A stretch of 64,000 bases of DNA. It comes from GWE2-42-39 sp963662895. GTDB taxonomy: Bacteria; Bacteroidota; Bacteroidia; Bacteroidales; Prolixibacteraceae. The notes beneath the pieces were generated by a model that did not search any database, was not told where the DNA came from, and was given only the letters and a program-made list of their open reading frames with translations. Positions 1 through 9,383 of the stretch are shown here, one piece after another; the first letter of the stretch is position 1; the number at the start of each line of letters is the position of its first letter. The position numbers and the translations under genes were made by a program. The DNA lies in assembly GCA_963662895.1 (NCBI GenBank), contig OY759982.1, positions 3,782,001 to 3,846,000 of the forward strand, read 5' to 3'.

Positions 1-7
1 AATTTCA

Positions 8-40
8 GAAGGCTGTTACAAGAAACAGCCTTCTTTTTTT
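8..40 (+). terminator. Intrinsic terminator of the gene left of the window
   Basis: A perfect 10-bp stem (8-17 pairing with 24-33, GAAGGCTGTT / AACAGCCTTC) is followed by seven Ts. This is a standard Rho-independent terminator. It probably ends a plus-strand gene that lies outside the window. Confidence 0.85.
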
Positions 41-167
41 ATACTTTATAACGGTTTTACAGAATTAATAATTAAAAACTTTGAGTATTAGGTTGTAATA
101 TTATATTTTCGTAAAATATAACGAGTCCTATTTCTCTTTGAAGTTTTGAGTACTAAATTTTTGTAAA

Positions 168-2414
168 ATGGAACCTAAAGATCTGAAAAACTCGAATAAC
201 GAGTTAAAAAATACGCCGGAAGAACCTGAAACTGTTGAACAACAGAATATGCCACAGGAAGCAGAAGAATTTCAGCTTAGTGAGGAGCAGGTGAATATCA
301 CAGGAAATCAAGGGGAAGCCGAACCAGAGGAATCCCTGAAGGTTGTTCCGGAGATAATAAAAGTTGAAAGCTCCGGAATAACTACTGACGCACCGGAAGT
401 AACTCCAGAAAGCACAGAAATTATTGAGGAAGAAACTGAAATTTCATCTGAAGCTACAGGGGAAGAAACTACCGAAAAAATTGCAGGAGAAGCGGTAGAC
501 GAGGAAAGCATACCTGAAGAAATTGCAGTTGCTGATGAAGAGAAAGTAGGTGGAAGCGAGGCTCAGGAAGAAGAGACAAAGGCTTCTGCTGATGAAACTG
601 TCCCCCTCGCAGAAGAAATAGAAACGCCTGTTTCTGAAACCGAAAAGACTCCTGAAAGACCAGTATCAAAACCAATCCATGAAAAAGTTAGTTATTCAGG
701 AAAAACAGAAGTTGAACTGATTAATGCACTTCGGGATTTGATTGATAGTAAATATGACTACAACGGAATAAAAGAAGATGTCGACGATATAAAATTTGCT
801 TTCTACAAAATACATCATACTGAAGTTGAAAAGCAAAAAAAGGCCTTTTATGATGAACACGATAAAGCTGAAAGATTTGTTGAGAAAGAAAATATTTATG
901 AAAATGATCTGAAAAACCTGTTGGAAAAATTCCGCCAGTTAAAGGTTGAATACAATAAAAGGCAGGAAGGAGAAAAAGAGAAAAATCTGGAATTGAAATA
1001 TCAAATCATTGAAGAGATTAAAGCTTTAATTAACAACAAGGAGTCGATCAATAAAACATTCCAGGAATTTCGGGATCTTCAAAACAGGTGGAGAGAGATC
1101 GGATTGGTTCCCCAATCGAAGTTAAAGGATATGTGGGAAACCTATCATCATCATGTTGAAAATTTCTACGACTACATTAAAATAAATAAAGAACTCCGCG
1201 ACCTTGACCTGAAGAAAAACATGGAAGCGAAAATCGGACTTTGTGAAAAAGCAGAAGAATTGCTGGTTGAACCATCCATAATCAGGGCATTCAATATTTT
1301 ACAGAAATATCACGAACAATGGCGTGAAATTGGTCCGGTTCCGCGAGACAAGAAAGATGAATTATGGGAACGCTTCAAAGCAGCGACTTCAAAAATAAAC
1401 AAAAAGCATCAGGACTTTTTTGAAATGCGGAAATCGGAGCAAAAGGCAAATCTGGAAGCAAAAACATTACTTTGTGAAAAAGCAGAAGAAATTTGTGCTT
1501 CGGAACTGAAGACTCACAAAGATTGGGATGAAAGGTCGAAAGAGCTGATCGAATTACAAAAAGTTTGGAGAACTGTTGGGTTTGCCCCCCGAAGAGATAA
1601 TAACCGTATCTATGACAGATTCCGCAAAGCCTGTGACCAGTTCTTTAATGAAAAACGTGAGTTTTACAGCCAGAATAAAGAACTGCAGATCAATAATCTT
1701 CAGATGAAAACAGATCTGTGTGTTCAGGCAGAGTCATTAAAGGATAGTACCGACTGGAAAAAAACAACGGATGAGTTTATTGAAATTCAGAAAAGATGGA
1801 AAGAAATAGGTCCTGTTCCCCGTAAGCAGTCGGATACCATTTGGAAAAGATTCAGGGCTGCCTGTGATTACTTTTTCGAACAAAAATCAAAACATTTCTC
1901 ATCGATTGATAGCGAACAACTCGACAATCTGAAAATGAAACAGGAACTGATAGCAGAAGTAAAAGCATACGAACTGACAGGAGATGAAACAATTGATCTC
2001 GAACGTATGAAAGAGTTCCAGCGCAGATTTACCGGGATAGGACATGTACCGTTTAGAGACAAAGATAAAATACAAAACGATTTCAGAGACGCAATTAATG
2101 TTCATTTTGACAATCTCAAAATCGACGAAAAGAAAAAAAACTTATTGAAATTCAGAACAAAAGTTTCAAACCTGACCTTAACAAACAGAGGATATGGAAA
2201 AATGCGTTTCGAACGGGAAAAATACATGACAAAGTTAAAACAACTGGAAACTGATCTGGCACTACTGGATAACAATATCGGCTTTTTTGCAGATACGAAA
2301 AATGCCAAATCTCTGATTGGTGATGTTAACCAAAAAATTGCCAGTACAAAAGAAAAAATAGAGTTCCTAAAGGAAAAGATACGTATTATCGATGCGATGG
2401 AGGATGACGAATAG
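168..2414 (+). CDS. DUF349 repeat protein
   Basis: A 748-residue protein with two parts. Residues 1 to about 170 are a very acidic, Glu/Pro/Thr-rich, probably disordered tail with no signal peptide. The rest is charged helical sequence carrying five DUF349 repeats, each marked by a W(R/K)xIGxVP-like signature: WREIGLVP near residue 308, WREIGPVP near 385, WRTVGFAP near 467, WKEIGPVP near 544 and a diverged FTGIGHVP near 621. Spacing of about 80 residues fits tandem three-helix units. DUF349 proteins are cytoplasmic and of unclear molecular function. The gene is followed by its own terminator and then pyrG on the same strand. The family call is firm; the role is unknown. Confidence 0.88.
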   Translation: MEPKDLKNSNNELKNTPEEPETVEQQNMPQEAEEFQLSEEQVNITGNQGEAEPEESLKVVPEIIKVESSGITTDAPEVTPESTEIIEEETEISSEATGEETTEKIAGEAVDEESIPEEIAVADEEKVGGSEAQEEETKASADETVPLAEEIETPVSETEKTPERPVSKPIHEKVSYSGKTEVELINALRDLIDSKYDYNGIKEDVDDIKFAFYKIHHTEVEKQKKAFYDEHDKAERFVEKENIYENDLKNLLEKFRQLKVEYNKRQEGEKEKNLELKYQIIEEIKALINNKESINKTFQEFRDLQNRWREIGLVPQSKLKDMWETYHHHVENFYDYIKINKELRDLDLKKNMEAKIGLCEKAEELLVEPSIIRAFNILQKYHEQWREIGPVPRDKKDELWERFKAATSKINKKHQDFFEMRKSEQKANLEAKTLLCEKAEEICASELKTHKDWDERSKELIELQKVWRTVGFAPRRDNNRIYDRFRKACDQFFNEKREFYSQNKELQINNLQMKTDLCVQAESLKDSTDWKKTTDEFIEIQKRWKEIGPVPRKQSDTIWKRFRAACDYFFEQKSKHFSSIDSEQLDNLKMKQELIAEVKAYELTGDETIDLERMKEFQRRFTGIGHVPFRDKDKIQNDFRDAINVHFDNLKIDEKKKNLLKFRTKVSNLTLTNRGYGKMRFEREKYMTKLKQLETDLALLDNNIGFFADTKNAKSLIGDVNQKIASTKEKIEFLKEKIRIIDAMEDDE

Positions 2415-2428
2415 CCAGTGAATATAAG

Positions 2429-2456
2429 CCCGCTTTTCATATAAGCGGGTTTTTTA
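2429..2456 (+). terminator. Terminator after the DUF349 gene
   Basis: The stem CCCGCTT (2429-2435) / AAGCGGG (2443-2449) is followed by a seven-T tract, starting 15 bp past the stop codon. It separates the DUF349 gene from pyrG. Confidence 0.85.
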
Positions 2457-2512
2457 ATTATCAACTTACTGTTAATTTGAAATCAATATCCGATGAGTTT
2501 GCGAATATTGAT

Positions 2513-2520
2513 TAACTTTG
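2513..2520 (+). promoter_or_regulatory. Candidate Bacteroidota -7 box for pyrG
   Basis: TAACTTTG matches the Bacteroidota -7 consensus TAnnTTTG and lies 33 bp before the pyrG start. No convincing TTTG -33 box is seen at the usual distance, so this rests on the -7 match alone. Confidence 0.45.
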
Positions 2521-2553
2521 AGCGCTTTTAGAAACACTTAAAATTTATTCATC

Positions 2554-4158
2554 TTGTCTGAAACCAGATATATATTTGTAACAGGAGGAGTTACATCCTC
2601 ATTAGGAAAAGGGATACTGGCATCATCACTGGCCAAGCTATTGCAGGCCAGAGGTTATTCAGTGACCATTCAAAAATTGGATCCATACATCAATGTTGAT
2701 CCCGGCACATTAAACCCATACGAGCATGGTGAATGTTTTGTAACCGAAGACGGAGCAGAAACTGACTTGGACCTGGGTCATTACGAACGATTCCTGAATG
2801 TGCCCACTTCACAGGCCAACAATGTAACCACAGGACGTATTTACCAGTCAGTAATTAATAAAGAACGCAGGGGCGATTATCTCGGAAAAACTGTTCAGAT
2901 TATTCCGCACATTACAGATGAAATCAAACGGAAGATCAAATTTCTGGGGACTAAACATAAATACGACATTGTGGTAACAGAGATAGGAGGAACAGTGGGC
3001 GATATTGAATCATTACCATACATCGAATCCGTACGACAGTTGAAATGGGAACTTGGTTCCCGGGCACTGGTCATCCATCTTACATTGGTCCCTTACCTTG
3101 CCGCATCAGGAGAGTTAAAGACAAAACCTACCCAACATTCGGTAAAAGCCTTGTTGGAAGCAGGGGTACAGCCAGATGTACTGGTATTGCGGACTGAGCG
3201 CGACCTGGATATCAGTGTGCGAAAAAAAGTAGCCCTTTTCTGTAATGTTGAACTGGATGCTGTGGTACAGTCAATCGATGTAAAAACAATTTATGACGTG
3301 CCTAATAAAATGAAGGAACAAAAACTTGATGCCACTGTATTGCGTAAGTTGGAGCTCCCGTTAAAAGACGAACCAGAGCTAAAGGCATGGAATGAATTTC
3401 TTTCTAAACTAAAAAACCCCCAATATGAGGTTGAGATTGGATTGATAGGTAAATATGTTGAGCTACCTGATTCATATAAGTCTATATGTGAGGCATTAAC
3501 CCATGCAGGCGCTGTAAATCATTGTAAAATAGAACTACGGATGATCCATTCTGAAGGTATTACAGAAAAAAATGTTGCAAAAAAACTAGCCGGGTTACAG
3601 GGTATCATTATCGCTCCCGGGTTTGGACATCGTGGTATTGAAGGAAAAATTGTAACCGCACGGTATGCCAGGGAAAATGATGTTCCGTTCTTTGGCATTT
3701 GCCTTGGAATGCAAATTGCTGTTATTGAATTTGCGCGAAATGTTCTAAATATGAAAGATGCCGATTCAACCGAAATGAACGAAAAAACATTATTCCCGGT
3801 AATCGACCTGATGGAAGAACAAAAAGGGATAACAGAGAAAGGTGGAACAATGAGGCTGGGAGCTTACAAATGCAAAATTGTTGATGAAAAATCAAATATT
3901 TACAAAGCATACGAAAAAAGCGAAGTAAAAGAACGTCACCGGCATCGTTATGAATTTAATGATCATTATCTGGCTGATTTCGAGAATGCAGGGATGAAAG
4001 CTGTTGGACTAAATCCTGACACGAATCTGGTCGAAGTGATTGAAATACCCCGGCTTAAATGGTTTGTTGGCGTTCAATTCCACCCCGAATACAATAGTAC
4101 AGTGTTAAAACCGCATCCGTTATTTGTTGCTTTCATCAAGGCAGCAATAGGGGCATAA
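2554..4158 (+). CDS. pyrG: CTP synthase
   Basis: Makes CTP from UTP, ATP and glutamine in the cytoplasm. At 534 residues it is full length. The N-terminal amidoligase domain shows the nucleotide-binding stretch GGVTSSLGKGI (near residues 11-21) and the conserved KLDPYINVDPGTLNP segment. The C-terminal class I glutamine amidotransferase domain shows the nucleophile elbow FGICLGMQ with Cys near residue 383, and the catalytic His/Glu in VQFHPEY near residue 510. The start is a TTG codon followed by MSETRYIFVTGGV, which fits the family N-terminus; no upstream ATG is available in frame. It lies just ahead of yidC on the same strand. Confidence 0.97.
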   Translation: MSETRYIFVTGGVTSSLGKGILASSLAKLLQARGYSVTIQKLDPYINVDPGTLNPYEHGECFVTEDGAETDLDLGHYERFLNVPTSQANNVTTGRIYQSVINKERRGDYLGKTVQIIPHITDEIKRKIKFLGTKHKYDIVVTEIGGTVGDIESLPYIESVRQLKWELGSRALVIHLTLVPYLAASGELKTKPTQHSVKALLEAGVQPDVLVLRTERDLDISVRKKVALFCNVELDAVVQSIDVKTIYDVPNKMKEQKLDATVLRKLELPLKDEPELKAWNEFLSKLKNPQYEVEIGLIGKYVELPDSYKSICEALTHAGAVNHCKIELRMIHSEGITEKNVAKKLAGLQGIIIAPGFGHRGIEGKIVTARYARENDVPFFGICLGMQIAVIEFARNVLNMKDADSTEMNEKTLFPVIDLMEEQKGITEKGGTMRLGAYKCKIVDEKSNIYKAYEKSEVKERHRHRYEFNDHYLADFENAGMKAVGLNPDTNLVEVIEIPRLKWFVGVQFHPEYNSTVLKPHPLFVAFIKAAIGA

Positions 4159-4170
4159 ATTTTTTTTTGA

Positions 4171-6087
4171 ATGGATAAAAATACGGTAACAGGCATTGTC
4201 CTTATTTTTCTTATTCTGATAGGGTTTAGTTATTTTAACCGGCCTTCGAAAGAAGAAATAACCGCAGCAAAACACAAAAACGATTCTCTTCGGCAGGTGG
4301 AACTGGCCCGTCAGATTAAGGCTGAAAAAGAAGCAAAAAAACAAGAGAATACGTCCGCATCGGAAGCATTTACTGACAGTATCTCTTCGGAAGCGATGCA
4401 AAATGAGAAAAAAGAAAAATATGGAGTGTTTGCCGATGCCTCGGAGGGCAAAGAACAATTTTATGTTCTCGAAAACAACCTGATAAAAGTAACCATTTCG
4501 AATAAAGGAGGAAAAATTTATTCGGTTGAACTGAAAAATTATAAAACCCATGATTCATTGCCGTTAATTTTGTTCGAGGGTGATAAAAATTCTTTTGGAA
4601 TGAGTTTTTTTGCCCAGAACAGGAGTATCAATACAGATGATTTCTTTTTTGTACCGACAATTGATCAGTCCTCAATTATCGTAAACGGCCCGCCTGTAAA
4701 AAAAGGAAAAGAAGGGAACGAAGAATTTAACGAAGAAAATGGCGGCGAAACAAAAAGTTTGTCAATGCACCTGGATGCTGGCAATAACCGTTACATTGAA
4801 TACCGGTATACCATCAAATACAATTCGTTTTTGTTGGGCTTCGATATAAACCTGACAGGGTTGAATAACATTGTTTCCAGCAATTCAAATTATCTGAATT
4901 TTGTCTGGGGTATTAACGTCCCGCGTCAGGAGCGAGTATCGCAATACGGTGAAGACCGTTATACTCGGATTAGTTACAAGTATTTTGAAGACGAAGTGGA
5001 CAAACTTGCCGCATCAAAATCTGAAACAGAACAACTACGTACCCGCACCAAATGGGTAAGTTTTAAACAACTCTTCTTTTCGTCAACTTTAATCGCTGAT
5101 ACTTTCTTCCCCGAAGTAAGCATTGATCAGGAAATATTCAAAGAAGACCCTGAATACCTGGGAAATTTCAAAGCCGACTTTGCCCTCCCTTATGAAGGTA
5201 GTCCAAATGAAAATCACGCAATGAAATTCTATTTCGGACCGAACCATTACAGCACTCTGAAACAATACGGTTTGTCGATGGAAAGGTTGATTAATCTGGG
5301 ATATGCCATTGTACGCCCGGTTAACAAATACCTTATCATCCCGGTATTCAATTTTCTTCGCAGGTATATCGATAATTTTGGCATTATCATTCTATTGCTG
5401 ACCATCTTTATTAAGCTCATTCTTTTCCCGTTCACCTATAAATCGTATATGTCACAGGCTAAAATGAAAGCCTTAAAACCAGAAATAGACGAGATTAACG
5501 CGAAATACGGACAGGATAAAGCAATGGAAAAGCAACAGGCTACCATGGCGCTCTACAAAAAAGCAGGAGTGAACCCGATGGGAGGTTGCCTTCCCATGTT
5601 GTTACAGTTCCCGGTTCTGGTGGCAATGTTTTTCTTTTTCCCGACTTCCATCGAATTACGGCAACAAAGTTTCCTGTGGGCACATGACTTGTCTACCTAC
5701 GATTCGATACTGAATTTGCCGTTCAAAATACCGTTTTATGGCGACCATGTGAGCCTGTTCTGCTTGCTAATGACCATCACCACTATTATTTCAACACACC
5801 TGAATTCGCAAAGCCAGAACACCTCGGCTATGCCTGGCATGAAAACGATGATGTACATGATGCCTATAATGTTCCTGTTTATCCTAAACAGTTATTCAGC
5901 GGGTTTGAGTTACTATTATTTTCTTGCCAACCTGATAACTATTGTACAAATGTACATTTTCCGAAAAATGATTGATGAAAAAAAAATCAGGGTACAAATC
6001 CAATTAAATAAGAAAAAACCAAACAAACCGAAATCAGGATTTCAGAAAAAATTGGAAGAAATGGCCAAACAACGTGGAGTAAAATAA
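4171..6087 (+). CDS. yidC: Membrane protein insertase YidC
   Basis: Inserts and folds inner-membrane proteins, alone or with SecYEG. At 638 residues it is the Gram-negative Bacteroidota form. It has an N-terminal membrane anchor (about residues 5-20, GIVLIFLILIGFSYF), a large periplasmic domain, and a C-terminal Oxa1/60KD_IMP core starting near residue 390 with the GIIILLLTIFIKLILFPFTY segment, the cytoplasmic Lys-rich loop and the NPMGGCLPMLLQFPVL motif. The tail is basic, suited to ribosome contact. It starts 12 bp after pyrG, so the two are probably co-transcribed. It ends only 9 bp from the convergent CHAT gene. Confidence 0.96.
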   Translation: MDKNTVTGIVLIFLILIGFSYFNRPSKEEITAAKHKNDSLRQVELARQIKAEKEAKKQENTSASEAFTDSISSEAMQNEKKEKYGVFADASEGKEQFYVLENNLIKVTISNKGGKIYSVELKNYKTHDSLPLILFEGDKNSFGMSFFAQNRSINTDDFFFVPTIDQSSIIVNGPPVKKGKEGNEEFNEENGGETKSLSMHLDAGNNRYIEYRYTIKYNSFLLGFDINLTGLNNIVSSNSNYLNFVWGINVPRQERVSQYGEDRYTRISYKYFEDEVDKLAASKSETEQLRTRTKWVSFKQLFFSSTLIADTFFPEVSIDQEIFKEDPEYLGNFKADFALPYEGSPNENHAMKFYFGPNHYSTLKQYGLSMERLINLGYAIVRPVNKYLIIPVFNFLRRYIDNFGIIILLLTIFIKLILFPFTYKSYMSQAKMKALKPEIDEINAKYGQDKAMEKQQATMALYKKAGVNPMGGCLPMLLQFPVLVAMFFFFPTSIELRQQSFLWAHDLSTYDSILNLPFKIPFYGDHVSLFCLLMTITTIISTHLNSQSQNTSAMPGMKTMMYMMPIMFLFILNSYSAGLSYYYFLANLITIVQMYIFRKMIDEKKIRVQIQLNKKKPNKPKSGFQKKLEEMAKQRGVK

Positions 6088-6096
6088 TTCTTCTTT

Positions 6097-8961
6097 TTAT
6101 TTCTTTCGCAACCGCCTTTGCCTTAGCACTTGGTCTATGATTACCAATATCAGGGCAAAGGTAATTCCCAGTATAAAATAAATGTCTTTAGTTTGGTATA
6201 GCCGATCTGAATTCCCGATGTTTACATACCCCAGCCAATAATGGGGATGCGATTTTAACGGATCAGCATTTTGAATATATTTTAATTTGGCAAGACGCAA
6301 AGCATCATCCTTCTCCTTTCCCTTCGAAATAAAATCATAAAAGCTACGCATGATCTCTGTTCCGGATTTATCTTCAACTTCCCACATGGTCATAATGATA
6401 GAAGGACAACCGGCATAGAGGAACCCCCGGGCAAGGCTCATTACCCCTTCTCCTTTTTGGAGCTTTCCACTTCCTGTATTACATGCACTTAACACAGCCA
6501 TTCTGGCATTCAGTTTCATATTGTATATCTCATGAGTATTTAGCCAGCCATCTTCAGTACTTGTCCCATTTGGTCTGGAAAATATCAATTTTGAAAACAT
6601 AGGCAGACTGTCATTCAAAATAGTATGCATAGCCAAATGTAAAATATCATAAACAGGGGCAAGCTTTTTAAAACTTTTCTCATTAGCCATCGAGTCCAGA
6701 TATACATCACAGGGAATATAATCCTTTAACAAACTGACTTCTGCTTTAGCTCCCGGTAAGGGTAATAATTTTTCGCCATTCATTTCGGGACCTAAGCTGT
6801 CTTCTTTATAATCGTAGTTAGGTGCAAAGGCAAGCAGCTTTTTAGAAACATGTTCCTCTGCTTCAAAATAGTTAAATAATAATGTGCTTGAGTAACTGTA
6901 GCTAATCGGATAATCGTAAACCAAATATTTTAAATTTCGGAAATCCATCTTAGTGGTATCCGGCATAGCCGATATCAGGGCATCGAAAGGAATATATGAC
7001 AATTTATTGTCAGGGATGATGGTGATATGTTTGCCTTCAATTAATTTTGAAACAGGAGCTAACAGAATATTATACAATTTATTTGCAGAAGAGCAATATG
7101 TTATGAAATCACTTTTACGGGTATACAGATAATTGGAACTGGAAAGAAAATTGTGCAAAAATTCGATCTGTTGAACATACTCGTAACCAATATTTTCAAG
7201 ACTCAGATCAACATTGTCTTTGGAGATAATAAACCGGTAGAGTTGCCCGGGACAAACTGTGTCGATCGGTTCGTTTATAACATACTCAATAACTACTTCT
7301 TTCTTTTTTAAATTTCGCTGAATCTCATCAATATTGATGACTTTGTCTTCGTATTTAAACGAATAGTATTTAGGATATTGCCGTTCAAATAAGTTAATCA
7401 GTCGGTTATATTCCTCGTTGTATTGAAAAATTTTTGAAAAATAAAGGTTGGTCTTTTGCGAATCAGGATTTTCCCGTTGTTTTTCCTGATAAAGCCTTTC
7501 TTTATAATTTGAAATGTTAATCTTCAGGTATTGTTCGCGGACAAGAAGGGAATCCGGGATGCCACCAAATTCTTTGGCTTCCATATCCTTTACTGATGCA
7601 AGAAAACTTGCAGACTTGCTTTTCTCTGCAAACTCAAAGGCCATCAATAAATATTGTTTCTCTTTTGTAAACCGGTAGAGACGGTAAGCAATTGCTATCG
7701 CGTCCATAAACGTTGATTCCTGCTTCTCTGCCAGCATTAGTTTACTGTCTTCGTCCAGGTATCCAATTCGTAATCGGTGAATAAGGTTGATACAGGCATT
7801 AATTGTATGTAAGGAGGAAATGCTGAATCGCAGGAAATTTTCGTAATCCATCTCCGCCTGATATATCTCAGCAAGAAGTGTAAATGCTTGGGCCTTTTTC
7901 TTTAATACAGTTAGCAACTGCATTTCGGAAATGGCATTCTCTATCGGGGGAAGCGAATAAGGTTCTTCGTTTTCATAATTTTCAATGACCGCAATTGCAG
8001 CTTTCTGATAGTATTCCAAAGCTTTATTAAGGTTATTCCTCTTTTTAATCCTGAAATCTTTTATTGCAACAGCTTCGGAATCCCTGTTTAGAAAAATATC
8101 GCCGTAATTGCTTTGTATATCCGAATAATAAACACTTTTCGGTCCATAGGTTTTCAGGATAATCTTTTCTGCGAGTTCATTATATTTTTGGGCAGAATCA
8201 TATCTTTCCGCTTTTATTAAAAAGTACGAGTAATTATTATATTCTTCTCCTAACCCATATATTTCCGGGCCAAAGTATTTAATCCAGCTTTGTATTGATT
8301 TTAAGTAATATGTGTTTGCTAATTCAAATTCTCCTTTATCTGTACAAACAGTAGCTAAAAGTTCAAAATATCTTGGTTTCAAGTCATTATAATTATCCTG
8401 AATACCTTTTTTCGCAATACTAATCGCCTCTGAAGCCCGGTTTAAATTTACTAGAGTGACGGCTAGATTAGCTTCTGCCATTTTAATTCTTTTTTCAAAT
8501 AAAATAGTATCTAATAAAAAATATCGTAACGCAGATTCTTGGTATTCCAATGCCTTGGAATGATCCCCTTTTGATTTAAAAATCAAGCCAGCATTTGTAT
8601 ATACCACACCTAAGCGTGCATCATCTTCTCCATAAATTGTTTTAATCAGTTCCTCCGCTTTCGAATAATTCTGAATTGCTTCATCATATTTTCCCAGATT
8701 TTTTTGTTGTATCCCTAAGTTCATATATGATTGTATCACTTTAGGGTTATGGAAACCATAAAGTTTAGTAGCTAATTCTATCGATTTTTTTAAATAAATT
8801 TCCGCTTTTTCAAAGTCTCCTTTTCTTCCTTCACTTCTTCCTTCACGATTATACTTTTGTTCTAATATGCTATCCTGAACAAAAGTATTATCTTTTTGTG
8901 CATAACTAGATACTACTACATTGAGAAGAAAAAAAAATATTCGTAATTTTTTTATTTCCAT
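6097..8961 (-). CDS. Exported TPR-CHAT domain (caspase-like) protein
   Basis: About 954 residues. A signal peptide or N-terminal anchor (IFFFLLNVVVSSYA) is followed by many tetratricopeptide-like helical repeats, the clearest at about residues 40-300, for example AEIYLKKSIELATKLYGFHN and the following YDEAIQNYSKAEEL. The last third is a CHAT domain with the caspase-type dyad: His in HLAMH near residue 776 and Cys in LSACNTGSG near 826, followed by the typical GEGVMSLARGFLYAG segment. The protein ends in a hydrophobic helix (IYFILGITFALILVII) and a basic tail, so the protease would sit in the periplasm held by the inner membrane. The start at 8961 (MEIKKLRI) is preferred over an in-frame ATG at 8979 because it sits right before the signal sequence. 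CHAT proteins are cysteine proteases of clan CD in several signalling and defence settings; the substrate here is unknown. It is divergent from the double-glycine peptide gene. Confidence 0.88.
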   Translation of the reverse strand: MEIKKLRIFFFLLNVVVSSYAQKDNTFVQDSILEQKYNREGRSEGRKGDFEKAEIYLKKSIELATKLYGFHNPKVIQSYMNLGIQQKNLGKYDEAIQNYSKAEELIKTIYGEDDARLGVVYTNAGLIFKSKGDHSKALEYQESALRYFLLDTILFEKRIKMAEANLAVTLVNLNRASEAISIAKKGIQDNYNDLKPRYFELLATVCTDKGEFELANTYYLKSIQSWIKYFGPEIYGLGEEYNNYSYFLIKAERYDSAQKYNELAEKIILKTYGPKSVYYSDIQSNYGDIFLNRDSEAVAIKDFRIKKRNNLNKALEYYQKAAIAVIENYENEEPYSLPPIENAISEMQLLTVLKKKAQAFTLLAEIYQAEMDYENFLRFSISSLHTINACINLIHRLRIGYLDEDSKLMLAEKQESTFMDAIAIAYRLYRFTKEKQYLLMAFEFAEKSKSASFLASVKDMEAKEFGGIPDSLLVREQYLKINISNYKERLYQEKQRENPDSQKTNLYFSKIFQYNEEYNRLINLFERQYPKYYSFKYEDKVINIDEIQRNLKKKEVVIEYVINEPIDTVCPGQLYRFIISKDNVDLSLENIGYEYVQQIEFLHNFLSSSNYLYTRKSDFITYCSSANKLYNILLAPVSKLIEGKHITIIPDNKLSYIPFDALISAMPDTTKMDFRNLKYLVYDYPISYSYSSTLLFNYFEAEEHVSKKLLAFAPNYDYKEDSLGPEMNGEKLLPLPGAKAEVSLLKDYIPCDVYLDSMANEKSFKKLAPVYDILHLAMHTILNDSLPMFSKLIFSRPNGTSTEDGWLNTHEIYNMKLNARMAVLSACNTGSGKLQKGEGVMSLARGFLYAGCPSIIMTMWEVEDKSGTEIMRSFYDFISKGKEKDDALRLAKLKYIQNADPLKSHPHYWLGYVNIGNSDRLYQTKDIYFILGITFALILVIIDQVLRQRRLRKK

Positions 8962-9113
8962 ACACCTACTAATTACCAATACCTTACAAACACAGTAATA
9001 CTTTTTTTATTTAAATAATACTACATCAGGGTTACCTTTTATTCATTTTGGGAATAAACCTGCGAACAAGGATAATTTAGGAATTTAAGTATTAACATTA
9101 AAATTTAAAAGTA

Positions 9114-9251
9114 ATGAAAACTTTATTTGCTTACAATGAAAATTTTGAGGTATCTGTATTCGAAGTATTAACCTCTGAAGAACTTGGAAAAGTAAAAGGC
9201 GGACATGGACCGGGTGATGTTGATGTATACTGGGACGACGATTTAAATTAG
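9114..9251 (+). CDS. Small peptide with double-glycine leader
   Basis: A 45-residue open frame with ATG and TAG. Residues 1-30 end in LTSEELGKVKGG. This matches the double-glycine leader consensus position by position: Leu at -12, Thr for Ser at -11, Glu -8, Leu -7, Val -4, Gly -2, Gly -1. Cleavage after GG would release a 15-residue acidic core, HGPGDVDVYWDDDLN, with no Cys, Ser or Thr, so it is not a lanthipeptide or disulfide bacteriocin. Double-glycine leaders are normally cut by C39 peptidase domains of ABC exporters; none is present in the window. The nearest protease is the divergent CHAT protein. The leader supports a real gene; the role is inferred. Confidence 0.7.
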   Translation: MKTLFAYNENFEVSVFEVLTSEELGKVKGGHGPGDVDVYWDDDLN

Positions 9252-9383
9252 TTATCATATTCTTCTCTTTTTAATTTTTGTTTTTATAAAGGGCCTTTAT
9301 TTTAAATAAGGTTCCAGATAATATTAAAATATTTGTGTGTGCATGAAATTTTCTTTAAATTTCGTGTGGCAGGTGATAAATTT
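9252..9383 (+). other. Leader region between the peptide gene and the repeat-module gene
   Basis: It holds a perfect short palindrome ATAAAGGGCCTTTAT at 9286-9300, followed by an AT-rich run. This could be a weak terminator or a processing site between the two plus-strand genes. No clear -7 box follows it, so the genes may be one transcript. Confidence 0.35.

Noticed and set aside
6097..8961. TPR-CHAT as part of a type III-E CRISPR (Craspase) system
   Set aside because: There is no gRAMP/Cas7-11 gene or CRISPR array, and this protein has a signal peptide and membrane anchor, so it works outside the cytoplasm.
9114..9251. Lanthipeptide or other modified-peptide cluster
   Set aside because: The core has no Cys, Ser or Thr, and no modifying enzyme or ABC exporter is nearby. 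Only the leader type is claimed.
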